NCBI GenBank assembly: GCA_015183035.1
Contig: JACZZP010000002.1
Span: 2,818,272 to 2,882,271, forward strand
Length of the DNA: 64,000 bases
DNA from: Meloidogyne chitwoodi
Lineage: Eukaryota > Nematoda > Chromadorea > Rhabditida > Meloidogynidae
Direction: 5' to 3'
The position numbers and the translations under genes are program-made. Shown piece after piece: positions 1 to 9,161 of the stretch (its first letter is position 1; the number at the start of each line of letters is the position of its first letter). Under the pieces are notes generated by a model. The model searched no databases and was not told where the DNA came from. It saw only the letters and a list, made by a program, of their open reading frames with translations.

Positions 1-130
1 TTTAATGAGACATATATCATTGGAAAGAGCTCAAAAAATGGAGTCGAATGAGCTATGTATATTCAAAATAATACAACCAGGATTCGAGAAAATGGCCCAT
101 AAACATCCATGAATTCGATTATAATACAGT
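1..130. repeat. Diverged satellite fragment
   Basis: The stretch carries a block reading ATCATTGGAAAGAGCTC followed by GAGTCGAATGAGCTATG. It is a diverged copy, in the same orientation, of the repeat found at 63430-64000. The opposite-strand form of the same consensus makes up the satellite at 62150-63010. The copy is partial and runs off the window edge. Confidence 0.6.
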
Positions 131-235
131 AAGAAAATGTTAAATTAAAATCTCAGTTGGCAGTGAAACGTCTGTTTATAATTAATTAATTTTGTTAAAT
201 ACCTTTTCAGTGCAAATGATAAATTGGGGAGATGT

Positions 236-1010
236 TTATACAGTATTTTTTGACTTTTTTTCGAAAAGTCAGATTAGTCTGAATTTTACATATTATTTAG
301 AGCTCGAAAAACTGATTAAAATATCAAAAAATTAGAATATTATAACTTTTATAAGTCGAAATAAAAGCCCCTAAACATTAAACAATTTTATGTGGGAAAT
401 GTCTAAAACTGACTTTTTCGAAATTTTTTTCTAAAAGTCAGATTAGTCTGATTTTGATATATTTTGTAGAGTTCGTTAATTTGAATCAAATATCAAAAAA
501 TTAGAAAGTTCTGACTTTTAGAAGTCGAGATAGGTTACTGTATTTTTAGCGTTTTCAATGAATTTTTAAGATTTTTTTCTAAAAGTCGGATTAGTCTGGA
601 TTTTATATATTATTTAGAGTTCGAAAAACTGAATAAAATATCTAAAAATTAGAAATTTTTGACTTTTAGAAGTCGAATTAAAAGCCCCTAAACATTAAAC
701 AATTTTTGTGGGAAATGTCTAAAACTGACTTTTTCGAAATTTTTTTCTAAAAGTCAGATTAGTCTGATTTTGATATATTTTATAGAGTTTGATAATCTGA
801 ATCAAATATCAAAAAATTATAAAGTTCTGACTTTTAGAAGTCGAGATAGGGTACTGTATTTTTGGGCTATTTTTACTTTTTTTGACTTTTTTTCTAAAAG
901 TCAGAATTGTCTGAATTTTATAAATTATTTAAAGCTCGAAAAACTGAATACAATATCAAAAAATTAGAAAATTCTGACTTTAAATGTCGAAATAAAAGCC
1001 CCTAAAAGTT
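236..1010. repeat. Dimeric satellite, ~316-bp higher-order unit
   Basis: The motif AGTCAGATTAGTCTGA and close variants begin at about 267, 436, 584, 752 and 899. Spacings therefore alternate at about 169, 148, 168 and 147 bp. This makes a two-monomer repeat of about 316 bp in roughly 2.4 copies. Each monomer also holds a GAGYTCGAAAAACTGAAT-like core also seen in the satellite at the right end of the window, so the two families may share an ancestor. No coding potential is credible here; the short reading frame at 770-967 is a chance product of the repeat. Confidence 0.8.
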
Positions 1011-1031
1011 TAAAAATCAGCGATTTATCGG

Positions 1032-1196
1032 CGTTTTCTCCCAGCGGCGAAATTTCTCCCAGCGACGAGTTTTCTCACAGCGACGAGTTTTCTCCCAGCG
1101 ACGAGTTTTCTCCCAGCGACGAGTTTTCTCCCAGCGGCGAAATTTCTCCCAGCGGCGAAATTTCTCCCAGCGACGAGTTTTCTCCCAGCGACGTTT
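1032..1196. repeat. 18-bp minisatellite, CCCAGCGACGAG type
   Basis: About nine tandem copies of an 18-bp unit, TCTCCCAGCGACGAGTTT or its variant with GGCGAAATT. It runs straight into the next minisatellite, which has the same period and the same T-rich spacer, so the two are probably variants of one array. Confidence 0.9.
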
Positions 1197-1457
1197 TTTC
1201 GTCCACGGACGTTTTTTCATCCACGGACGTTTTTTCATCCACGGACGTTTTTTCGTCTACGGACGTTTTTTCATGCACGGACGTTTTTTCGTCCACGGAC
1301 GTTTTTTCATCCACGGACGTTTTTTCATCCACGGACGTTTTTTCATCCACGGACGTTTTTTCGTCTACGGACGTTTTTTCATGCACGGACGTTTTTTCAT
1401 CCACGGACGTTTTTTCATCCACGGACGTTTTTTCATCCACGGACGTTTTGTCGTCCA
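1197..1457. repeat. 18-bp minisatellite, CCACGGACG type
   Basis: About fourteen tandem copies of the 18-bp unit TTTCATCCACGGACGTTT, with variants having GTCC, GTCT or ATGC in place of ATCC. Because 18 is divisible by three, frames stay open on both strands; on the minus strand the array would encode a DEKTSV hexapeptide repeat. There is no start context, splice signal or flanking coding sequence, so I do not call a gene. A lone copy of the unit core reappears at about 3207-3215. Confidence 0.9.
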
Positions 1458-1473
1458 CGGAGGGAGCAGTTCA

Positions 1474-1481
1474 GTTGAGTC
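1474..1481. repeat. Left target-site duplication of hAT element
   Basis: The 8-mer GTTGAGTC lies immediately before the left terminal repeat and recurs exactly at 2838-2845 after the right terminal repeat. An 8-bp duplication is the hAT hallmark. Caveat: GTTGAGTC is also the unit of the local minisatellite, so a pre-existing repeat could mimic a duplication. Confidence 0.75.
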
Positions 1482-2837
1482 TAGAGAGCGGAATTTTGGA
1501 AAAACCGGGTCCGGGTTCCGGGAAATTGAAATATGAAATGACCGGCCGGGACCCGAACCGGGAAAACCCGGAATTCCGGGTCACGTTTTCAACCCGGTGG
1601 AAAAATGACCGGGTCCCGGCCGGGTTCCGGGTAATTTTAAATTTGTTAAAAATAGTGTAAAAATTCAAAATGGTTTGAAACAATTGTTTATATGTAGTGT
1701 TATTCAATTAAATAAATTTATTATTCATATAAACATAAAATTTAATAAATGTAATTAAGTGACGGGATTGCTTTGTTCAAAAATATAACCATTTCAGCAG
1801 TTTCAGGTGTCAAATTTGATCTTTTAAAGTTATAGGTATCACGTGCAGTACTGAACAATTGTTCACTAGCAACGCTAGTGGCTTGTGCCGTCAGAAATCG
1901 CCGAGCAATTGAAGCCAGTTTAGGAAAATTTTTTTCATTATCTCGCCACCAATCTAAAGGATCTTTTCTTTGTTCCAAATTCGGCTGCTCCGAATAAAGT
2001 TTTATTTCTTGTTCTAATGCTTTTTTTGCTTGTGGTTCTGTTTATTATTTTAAATTATAATATAAATGAAAGATAATTTACCATTATCCTTGCTGGTACA
2101 TGCAAATTCCTCAACTTCATCAAGAAATGTAAAATGTTTTTTTGAAATTGGACTAGAAATCTCAGGCTCATTCTCAAAAAGAACATCCTAAAATGTGAAA
2201 CTATTTTTAATAGTAATTTTCTTACATCATCCTCTTTCTCCAAAAGCCAAGTAGTAACTTTCGCAAGAAATGTAATTCTGTCCCTTGCAAAGTAATGATG
2301 AAGATAAATGGCGAATGAATGCTGAGACACTGTGATCAGAAATTTTTAATACTTTATTGCAATCGCAGCATTTAATCTCGCCATCAACTCGTTGAAACAA
2401 TTTTTCTCCGTCTTCTCGTTCAACACTCCAAATTGGATGTTTGTTAGACATATTACTAGATAACAAAATTAATTTTAGGAAAGGCATGATGTTTAGGATT
2501 ATTTTAAAGAATAATAGTTGATTTTATTTTTAATTTTTAAAAAAATGTATATTTATCCTAGACTCTAATTTATTTTTTATGTAGAAACGCATCGCCAAAC
2601 TAAAAATTGCGCCAAACTGAAACAATTTTATTTAAATATTTTTTCCCGGTTTCCCGGTGCAAAAAAGTCCGGGACCGGGAACGGGAAACGGGAATTGAAA
2701 GTTGACCGGCCGGGACCCGAACCGGGTAAACCCGGAATTCCGGGTCCCGATTTCAACCCGGTGATCCCAAAAAAACCGGGTAAAGGGACCCGGAAACCGG
2801 GAAACGGGACCGGGTCCCGGACCCGTTCCGCTCTCTA
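1482..2837 (-). mobile_element. Internally deleted hAT DNA transposon
   Basis: The element is 1356 bp long. It starts TAGAGAGCGGAA and ends with the exact reverse complement, giving 12-bp perfect terminal inverted repeats that fit the hAT TAGNG-type terminus. Both subterminal regions (about 1500-1640 and 2640-2830) are packed with CCGGG/CCCGG words, typical of hAT subterminal transposase-binding repeats. Inside are remnants of a minus-strand transposase: an N-terminal zinc-finger piece and the C-terminal dimerisation domain. The catalytic core between them is missing. It is flanked by an 8-bp direct repeat. It cannot be autonomous, but the intact ends suggest recent mobility in trans. Confidence 0.9.
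1742..2487 (-). pseudogene. hAT transposase remnant
   Basis: Read on the minus strand, 2487-2227 encodes a piece with CxxC and a later histidine (IKCCDCNK ... FIRHL), like a BED-type zinc finger. Around 2190-2080 is an acidic linker, and 2030-1742 encodes the hAT C-terminal dimerisation domain: [29 protein letters not shown] and FLNK. These match the conserved order DPLxWW, FPxLAxxAR, ATSVxSE. The RNase H-like core with its catalytic DDE residues is absent, so this is a deletion derivative rather than a working enzyme. Small gaps between the pieces may be introns or deletions. Confidence 0.85.
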
Positions 2838-3194
2838 GTTGAGTCAGCACGGTTGAGTCAGCACAGTTGAGTCAGTACGGTTGAGTCACAGCACGGTTGA
2901 GTCACGGCACGGTTGAGTCAGACACGGTTGAGTCTGGAGTTCTGAATTTTGAAAAATCCAGGAAACGGGAAATTTAAGAATTGAACGACCGGGAGTGACC
3001 TGGGATAGGGAAAACCGGGAATTCCCGATACCGGTTTCATCCCGGTGACTCAAAAAAAGCCGGAAAAAAGGACCGGAAAACGGGATCGGGACCTGGTCCC
3101 GTTCCGACCTCTATTTATAACGGTGACTCAACCGTGTCTGACTCAACCGTGCCGTGACTCAACCGTGCTGACTCAACCGTGCTGACTCAACTGA
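2838..3194. repeat. Inverted-repeat minisatellite (foldback)
   Basis: The left arm, 2838-2934, is a run of GTTGAGTCAGCACG-type units. The right arm, 3124-3194, is the reverse complement, a run of GACTCAACCGTGCT-type units. The pair encloses a small transposon-like core at 2935-3113. Similarity continues outward: CCACGGAGGG ... TTGAGTC at 1455-1481 mirrors GACTCAACTGA ... CCCTCCACGGACG at 3184-3215. The hAT element at 1482-2837 therefore appears to have landed inside the left arm of a larger foldback. Confidence 0.75.
2935..3113. mobile_element. Degenerate hAT-related MITE
   Basis: A 179-bp segment beginning TGGAGTTCTGAATTTTG and ending GTTCCGACCTCTA, with internal CCGGG/CCCGG words in the same order as the ends of the hAT element at 1482-2837. 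The right end resembles that element's terminal repeat (TAGAGGTCGGAA against TAGAGAGCGGAA); the left end has decayed. No exact target-site duplication remains. Confidence 0.6.
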
Positions 3195-3615
3195 GGTGTA
3201 CCCTCCACGGACGTTTTTTCCACCGATGTTCGCCGATGGATTCGCCGATGTCGATGTTATTCGAGAGCACAAAAAACTGACCCGAACTAGTTTTGAATGA
3301 GTCAAAAGCTATAGAGCAAACTAGAGAAAAGTTTTACGAATCTTACTGTTTTCCCATTGAAGTGAAAACTATTCTTCATCCATTTTTTCTTTAAAAATCA
3401 ATTTAATTATGAAATATTTAAAATTTATGCCAATCTAATCCACGTAGCTTTATTAATTAAATTTTTCTTTGACTCTCTCTCTTTTAAAAATCCATCACTT
3501 AAGTTAATTTTCTAAAATAATTAAACTTTGTTTAAACAACTTTTTGAGCTAGAAATAATTTTTTTATTTTATTTTACTCTTCGTTCTACTAAATTAAAGA
3601 ATTTAAATAAAACCC

Positions 3616-4732
3616 ATGTTTCATAATAATATTGCCAAATTATTGTTGATTGACTCTTTATTTATTTCTTTTTTAATTAATTGTTGTGATTCAGAACAAC
3701 CTCTCAATGAAGGTATTTTGTTAATTCTTTGAGTCTCAAGTTTTCTCAAAATCTTCTAGAAAAAGAAGAATATAATGAAAGTAGCCACTGTGAGTCATCG
3801 AACCTGCGACCTCACAGTGATTGCTAGGGAATTCTCTCACACATAATCGGGTGCTCTACCGACTTAGCTACCGGTGCAATACTTTCATTTCCTCTTTTAA
3901 TAGATCTTATACCCCCTTTCTAAGCATTCTACAGCTAGCAACGATCTCCTTACAAATTTTTTAAAAGAATAAAATAATTTTTAAGGGAAATTTAATCAAA
4001 AAATTTTAAGGTCTATCAAAACTCGAAAATACCGTTAAAAATCATCTTGATGATGAAACTCAACCTAAAGAAAGTGAACGAAAAACTTTGGTAGAGGAAA
4101 GTAATGAAGATAAAGGGGAAAGCCACGGATGTCTTGAAGGATGGTTAAATTACAGAAACGAACTTTGTTTTTATGGTGCTGATACAAAGGGAAGTTTTTT
4201 TGAGGGTGGAGAACAGTGTGGAATATTCAACGCCAACTTTACTTCTATACATAGTAATCGTGAATTTAAATTTATTATTGACAATTTTGATCTGAGAGAA
4301 TATTGGATTGGCTTAGTTTATGGATCAAAAAAATTTGAAGATGGAACTGATGTAGGAAATTTTTAATTATTAAAAATAATTTAAAATTTAAAGGTCAACC
4401 CAAACGTTTTTTGGCAAATCGCAAACAGAGTACCCTGGGCAAGTCCATACACATCAAAAGGTTATATTTGCAAAGCTGTAGCAGATGCCAATCGCGGAGT
4501 CATAGGTATCTAATTTGAAATAAAGGGTAATTCTCGTAAAGTGGAATGACAGAAGAAGGAAAATTTTTCAAAAATTCTAACAAAAAACCACTGAGAAAGA
4601 TTGAAGGCTAAAATTCGGGAGAATTAGTAGAAAAATCTTAAAATTAAAATAAAATAAAAAGAAAAACTTTAATAATATTTACTAATATTTTATCCATTTT
4701 CAGATTATGATGACTTTAATGAGGATATATAA
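3616..4732 (+). CDS. Secreted C-type lectin domain protein
   Basis: This looks like a small secreted protein with one C-type lectin-like domain, a family that binds carbohydrate or protein ligands outside the cell. Exon 1 (3616-3712) encodes a hydrophobic signal peptide ending ...LINCCDSEQPLN. A 298-nt intron carrying a SINE follows. Exon 2 (4011 to about 4353) has an acidic spacer, then GCLEGW, the tryptophans of the lectin fold (REYWIGL) and FEDGTD. A short intron leads to an exon with NPNVFWQIANRVPW and GYICKA. The last exon joins at 4505/4704 and gives a short acidic tail, DYDDFNEDI. All junctions keep frame. The EPN/QPD sugar-binding motif is not obvious, so ligand binding is uncertain. 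Secreted lectins are common among parasitic-nematode secretions. Confidence 0.75.
3782..3950 (-). repeat. tRNA-derived SINE, copy 1, intronic and antisense
   Basis: On the minus strand this holds a tRNA-like head with A-box TAGCTAAGTCGGTAGAGCA and B-box core GGTTCGA, preceded by TATAAGATCTATTAAAAGAG. The second copy at 14965-15117 shares the head, the flank and GTTGCTAGC. It lies in intron 1 of the lectin gene in antisense orientation. It is not a plausible working tRNA: the T-arm is replaced by a longer hairpin (3786-3794 with 3811-3819). Confidence 0.75.
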
Positions 4733-5338
4733 ATTAAAATTTAAAAAGTATTTTTATTTATTATCGAAATTTTTTTTTCTAAAAATTTAAGAATCGCATA
4801 AAGTATTGAAAATGGTAAAATATAATAAAAGGTATAAATTCTATTTATATAAATATTTATGAGAGTCACGCATGAAAAATGTATACTTTTTGGGACATTT
4901 AAAAGCAAAAACAAATATTTTAAAAAGAAAATTTTTAAATACAATTTTTAAAAAATTTTAAAATATGAAGAAGAGGGAATATTAGGACTATGAGAATGAC
5001 AATTCTTCAGTAACAAAAAATTGAAAAAAAAAATATTTTTTTTTAAATTCAAAGTCATTGATTGTCATTCTTTTTTTTTGTCCAAACACTCTAAACAATA
5101 AAAAAAATAATAATTTTGTCCAATTAAATATATAATACCAAAATATATAATATATAAGGTAAAAATTACGAAGAAAGAAAGAGAGAGGTTTTTTAGATTG
5201 TATAAAACTTAAATAAATGTCATAAAAATGGGAATATTATATATAATTAAAATTAACATATTTTCTTTGTCAATTTTGTCTAATATGGTTTTTAATTACT
5301 TTAAAAAAAACCTTTTTTTTGTCATTTGTCATCTTCTT
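4733..5338. other. Intergenic, AT-rich
   Basis: Convergent 3' flanks of the lectin gene (+) and the next gene (-). Homopolymer A/T runs dominate. I see no credible gene, RNA or repeat. Confidence 0.6.
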
Positions 5339-7734
5339 TTATTTATTCGCACAAATATTATTTGACCGTTCAAAAATACGTCCACCACGCACATAAAATT
5401 GGAGATGCTTTCTCTGCTTCTTACCGCCTTCTTCACTAATATTAGGAAGTTCATCAGCTTCCTCCTTATTATAATATTCATAAGAAGATCCGTTTTTTTC
5501 CTAAAATTTTTTTAAAATAAATTTAAAAAATTAAAATAACCCGGCAAAAAATACGAAGTGAATAACCCAACGCAAGTTCAGGTGGTGTCAAGTCTCGATG
5601 GGCAAAAGCATTCGAAAATAAAGAAGCTTTTGAATGTTTACGCTCATTTTTATTCGTTAGTGTTTTATTATTTACTCCTTTTCCAAGAAATATTTCAGAT
5701 TCTGATAAATCGGAATACGAATCGCAAGTTGAATTTCCATCATCATGAATAGCATCATATTCCTTCTGTTCCGCTATCTTTTGACATTCCTTTAAAAAAA
5801 AAAGTAAAATTAAAACAAAAGGATCTTCATAAGCACTTTTCAAATTATAGTCAAAATAGTTAGAAATTATTTAAACCTTGAAAAGCTGACAAAATGCTTG
5901 GGCTGCTTCTTTATTGCGAAACGATGCACGAATAAGAGGAGGACGTCCACCACTTTTTTGATTCTTGTATGGAGAATTATTAGCATTTATATCATTTTCA
6001 ATTGTAGTAATATCGCCTTTTCTTTCTTTAATTCCTTTATGATGACGTTCCACACGCTCAATACGAATAGGCAATAAAGTATTTAAATTTGTTTGAGGTG
6101 AAAATAAAGCATTATTACGCTTCTAGATAGTTTAAAAATTGTTTAAAATAAAATTAAAAAAAAGAAACTTGAAGAGCATGAAATCGATCGCGAAATAGTT
6201 GCGTATTAACTACATTATAGACCATAGTAGTAATTCTCTCAACATCCATTTCATTACCACCATTATCAAGATCAACATTTTGAATAATTACAGAACATCT
6301 AAAATGTAAAAAACATTTAAACATGTCCGCAAAAAAAAGTTCGAGGAAAAACAACGCTTCTGCTCCAAAAGTTATAGTTGGAATTAATTTTTAAAAACCC
6401 AAAGTTTCTGAAATTTATAATATTGGAAAGTGATCCAATAAAATTTGAAAAGGAATGTAAAAATCGAAAAAATAAAAACAAGGATCGCATAAAAACACAA
6501 AATAATTACTCTTTCTGATTAAATATCAAAGCAAATTTGCGAAGAGAAGCGACCACAACATGCAGGTACTGCAACTCAGAAAAGGGTTTAAAAGGCACAG
6601 GCTCTGTATGTCTGCTTGGATATTCCTATAAAGCAAAAAATTAAAAAAAAATATATATAAAATAAAAAACCTTATAAAGTTGTATGCCATTATGGAAGTA
6701 ACGCTCACCACTTTGACAGAGATTTCGATAATAAGCATGGCTATATTGCTCATTTTTACCATGTATTGGAGGCTAAAATTGATAAAATTAAAATATTGCT
6801 GCATATACATAGGTAATTCATTCCCTTTAGAAATACGAAAGAAGAGTCAGCACTTATTTCCTAAAAAGTCAATCATGGCTGCTAGCTTTAACATAACTGC
6901 TTGCAGAATTAAAACAGTAAAATCTCCCACAATAATTTAAAAAATATAATAAAATAAAAAACCTTAGAGCCAAAACGTCCAGCATTCTTTTCATGACAAA
7001 TTTGCTGCAAACGGTTACGTAGAATACGTTCAGGTCGAGTCAAGTCTGAGTGAACAAATGGGACGCGCACAGAATTTCGGTCAAATATACCAAAAACAGC
7101 TCTTCAAAATTAAAGATTTAAATATTAATTTAAATAAAAATAAACCGATTAAATGTTTGTAAAAAATAGAGAGCCACTTCTGCGCAATTAAAACGAACAC
7201 GCAAAAGTACAACATCTGTCAAACGGTCATGTGGAATATAAATTGGCACACCAAATGGCAATGGCGATAATACTATTGGAGTGCAAGAACCCTGAAAATT
7301 TCATATAAAAAGTTTACAAAAATTTTTAAAATAATACATTGCATGATTGAAGAAGAATAGGTGAAATGTCTCCAGCAAAATTAGCGCGTGAAAACTGGTT
7401 GACGGAAGAAATTGAATTGCGGATTAGCTCATAGACAATATTCATATAATAGTCACTCTTAAATGGAAAACAGCGAACAATCACTGAGCCACTAAAAAAT
7501 AGGGAAAAATCTGACATTCAATTTTAAAGTTTAGACATACCGATTATGAAGGTAGGAATCTGCATCGCGATGAAGGGAACGTACAACCTGTTGAAGCTGT
7601 CCAATTTTTGTCTCCCATGGAGGTATAAATTGTACTTCCTTATCAGATGACGGTTTCTGTGCTCCTCGATCAAAATTAAAATTTTTGAATAAGCGATTTA
7701 AATGCTCAACTGGAGTAAAATCTTGTTGATTCAT
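5339..7734 (-). CDS. Unrecognised conserved-looking intracellular protein
   Basis: I do not recognise this family. Translation from the ATG at 7734 starts MNQQDFTPVEHLNRLF and continues through at least seven exons with consistent frame. Junctions include HNR/GSVIVRC, SCN/GSCTPIVL and FNR/AVFGIF. The last exon ends ...FYVRGGRIFERSNNICANK with stop at 5339-5341. Well-formed segments include VQFIPPWETKIGQLQQVVRS, IPHDRLTDVVLLRVRF, KNEQYSHAYYRNL, YFHNGIQLYK and ELQYLHVVASLRKF. The C-terminal quarter is basic, then acidic and serine-rich (TCDSYSDLSESE). There is no signal peptide or clear membrane segment, so it is probably cytosolic or nuclear. The density of aromatic and charged motifs and orderly splicing argue for a real constrained gene. 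The exon around 6840-6960 is the least certain. Confidence 0.65.
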
Positions 7735-8610
7735 AGCTTATTGAATGCAACTGTGAACATAAAAAAATATTTAAAAAGTTAAAAAACTTTTTTTAAAAAA
7801 TAATTAAAGGACCAAATAAGAAAAGCTCTTTCAGCGCTGCGCTTAACTTTTATTACTTTTTCTTTTAAAATCCAAGGCTATTTAATTTTAAAATTCATAC
7901 ACAATCACAGAATTAAAGCACTACCTCAATCCCCAGTAAGAGATTTCTCTTTTTTATTAAAAAAGAATATAGAATAATTGATTGAAATTATGGATTTGAA
8001 TCACATTTAACTTCATTCTTAAACATAAGTGAAAAATTTTAGTTTCCTCGCGTGCGAGCAGACAGAAAAAACCAATTTCAATTATTTAAATTAAATAAAA
8101 AATATAAATTTTGTTTAATTAAAACAAAAATTGATAAAAACAAATATATTTAGTGCTTAACTTTATTCAAAAAAAATACATGCTGTATAAAGGTACTTTT
8201 TGTTTAAAATTTGAAAGTGATATATTACACAAAATCATTGAAGAATAATGAAGAGAAAAACTTATAAGATTATTGAAATATATTTGTATGAAAAATGCTA
8301 GAAAATATGATTTTTATAAAAATATAAGTACATAGCTGTGTTTTTGATAATATAATAAAAGTAGAAGATTCAATATAAATTGATGATTGAATTTTATCCC
8401 GAAATATTCACCCCTATTTCAACACCATTTTTTTAACTTTATAAAACATAATCTTAAATTGGAGAGACCTAAAATTACTGATCAATAACACAATACTGGA
8501 AATCTCGAATATTGTGTTATTTGATAATTAAAAATGATTGAAAAATGAATTTAATACAATAATGTATCAATAGTTCATCAGACACATAAAAACCTTTTTA
8601 CAAATTAAAT
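7735..8610. other. Intergenic region with one small hairpin
   Basis: Upstream flank of the unrecognised gene and 3' flank of the atg-18 gene, both on the minus strand. AT-rich. The only structure I see is a near-perfect hairpin at 8484-8521, listed separately. Confidence 0.6.
8484..8521. repeat. Short hairpin downstream of atg-18
   Basis: AATAACACAATAC at 8484-8496 and ATATTGTGTTATT at 8509-8521 pair over 12 of 13 positions across a 12-nt loop. It lies about 90-130 nt past the stop of the minus-strand atg-18 gene, so it could fall in the 3' UTR. Confidence 0.55.
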
Positions 8611-9129
8611 TTAACAAATTGGATTTTTTAAAGGCGGAAATTCTTCCAAATCATCCAAATCGGCTGGTGGAAGGTTTGCTTGATTAGCAATCGACCCTGA
8701 ATATTTGAATTTAAAATACAAATTAAAAAACCTTTAGCATTGTCTAAATTAACAATTTCATCTTCATCCAAAGGAGTGACCAAATCCTCCATATTGAAAG
8801 GGTTTGTATCAGCTAAATTAAAACAAAATTAACAAAACTCAATTTTATTAAAAAAACCTTTTAAATCCTTTGAAGGAAAAAATTTATTAGAAGAAAGCCT
8901 CTTTGTTGGATTAGAACCAGAAGTTCCGAAAATAGAAGATCCAGTTGATTTAACTGAACTACTTGCATGTGAAAACTTTGTTGGTGTATGAATGTTTTGT
9001 GTATCATGATCCTAGAAAAGATAATTTGAGAATGATTCTATTAAAAATATATTAAAATCTATTATTTTTATCCAAAAAATTTAATAATGAACAAGAAAAA
9101 ATTAATAGCACCGGATGGTTTCGATCCAT

Positions 9130-9161
<32 letters not shown>

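Noticed and set aside
1075..1458. 127-codon minus-strand frame of DEKTSV repeats
   Set aside because: It follows from an 18-bp minisatellite; other frames are open too, and there is no start context, intron or unique sequence.
3786..3870. A functional tRNA in the lectin intron
   Set aside because: A and B boxes are present but the T-arm is an over-long hairpin, no proper anticodon arm or acceptor stem forms, and a second copy shares its flanks, so a SINE fits better.
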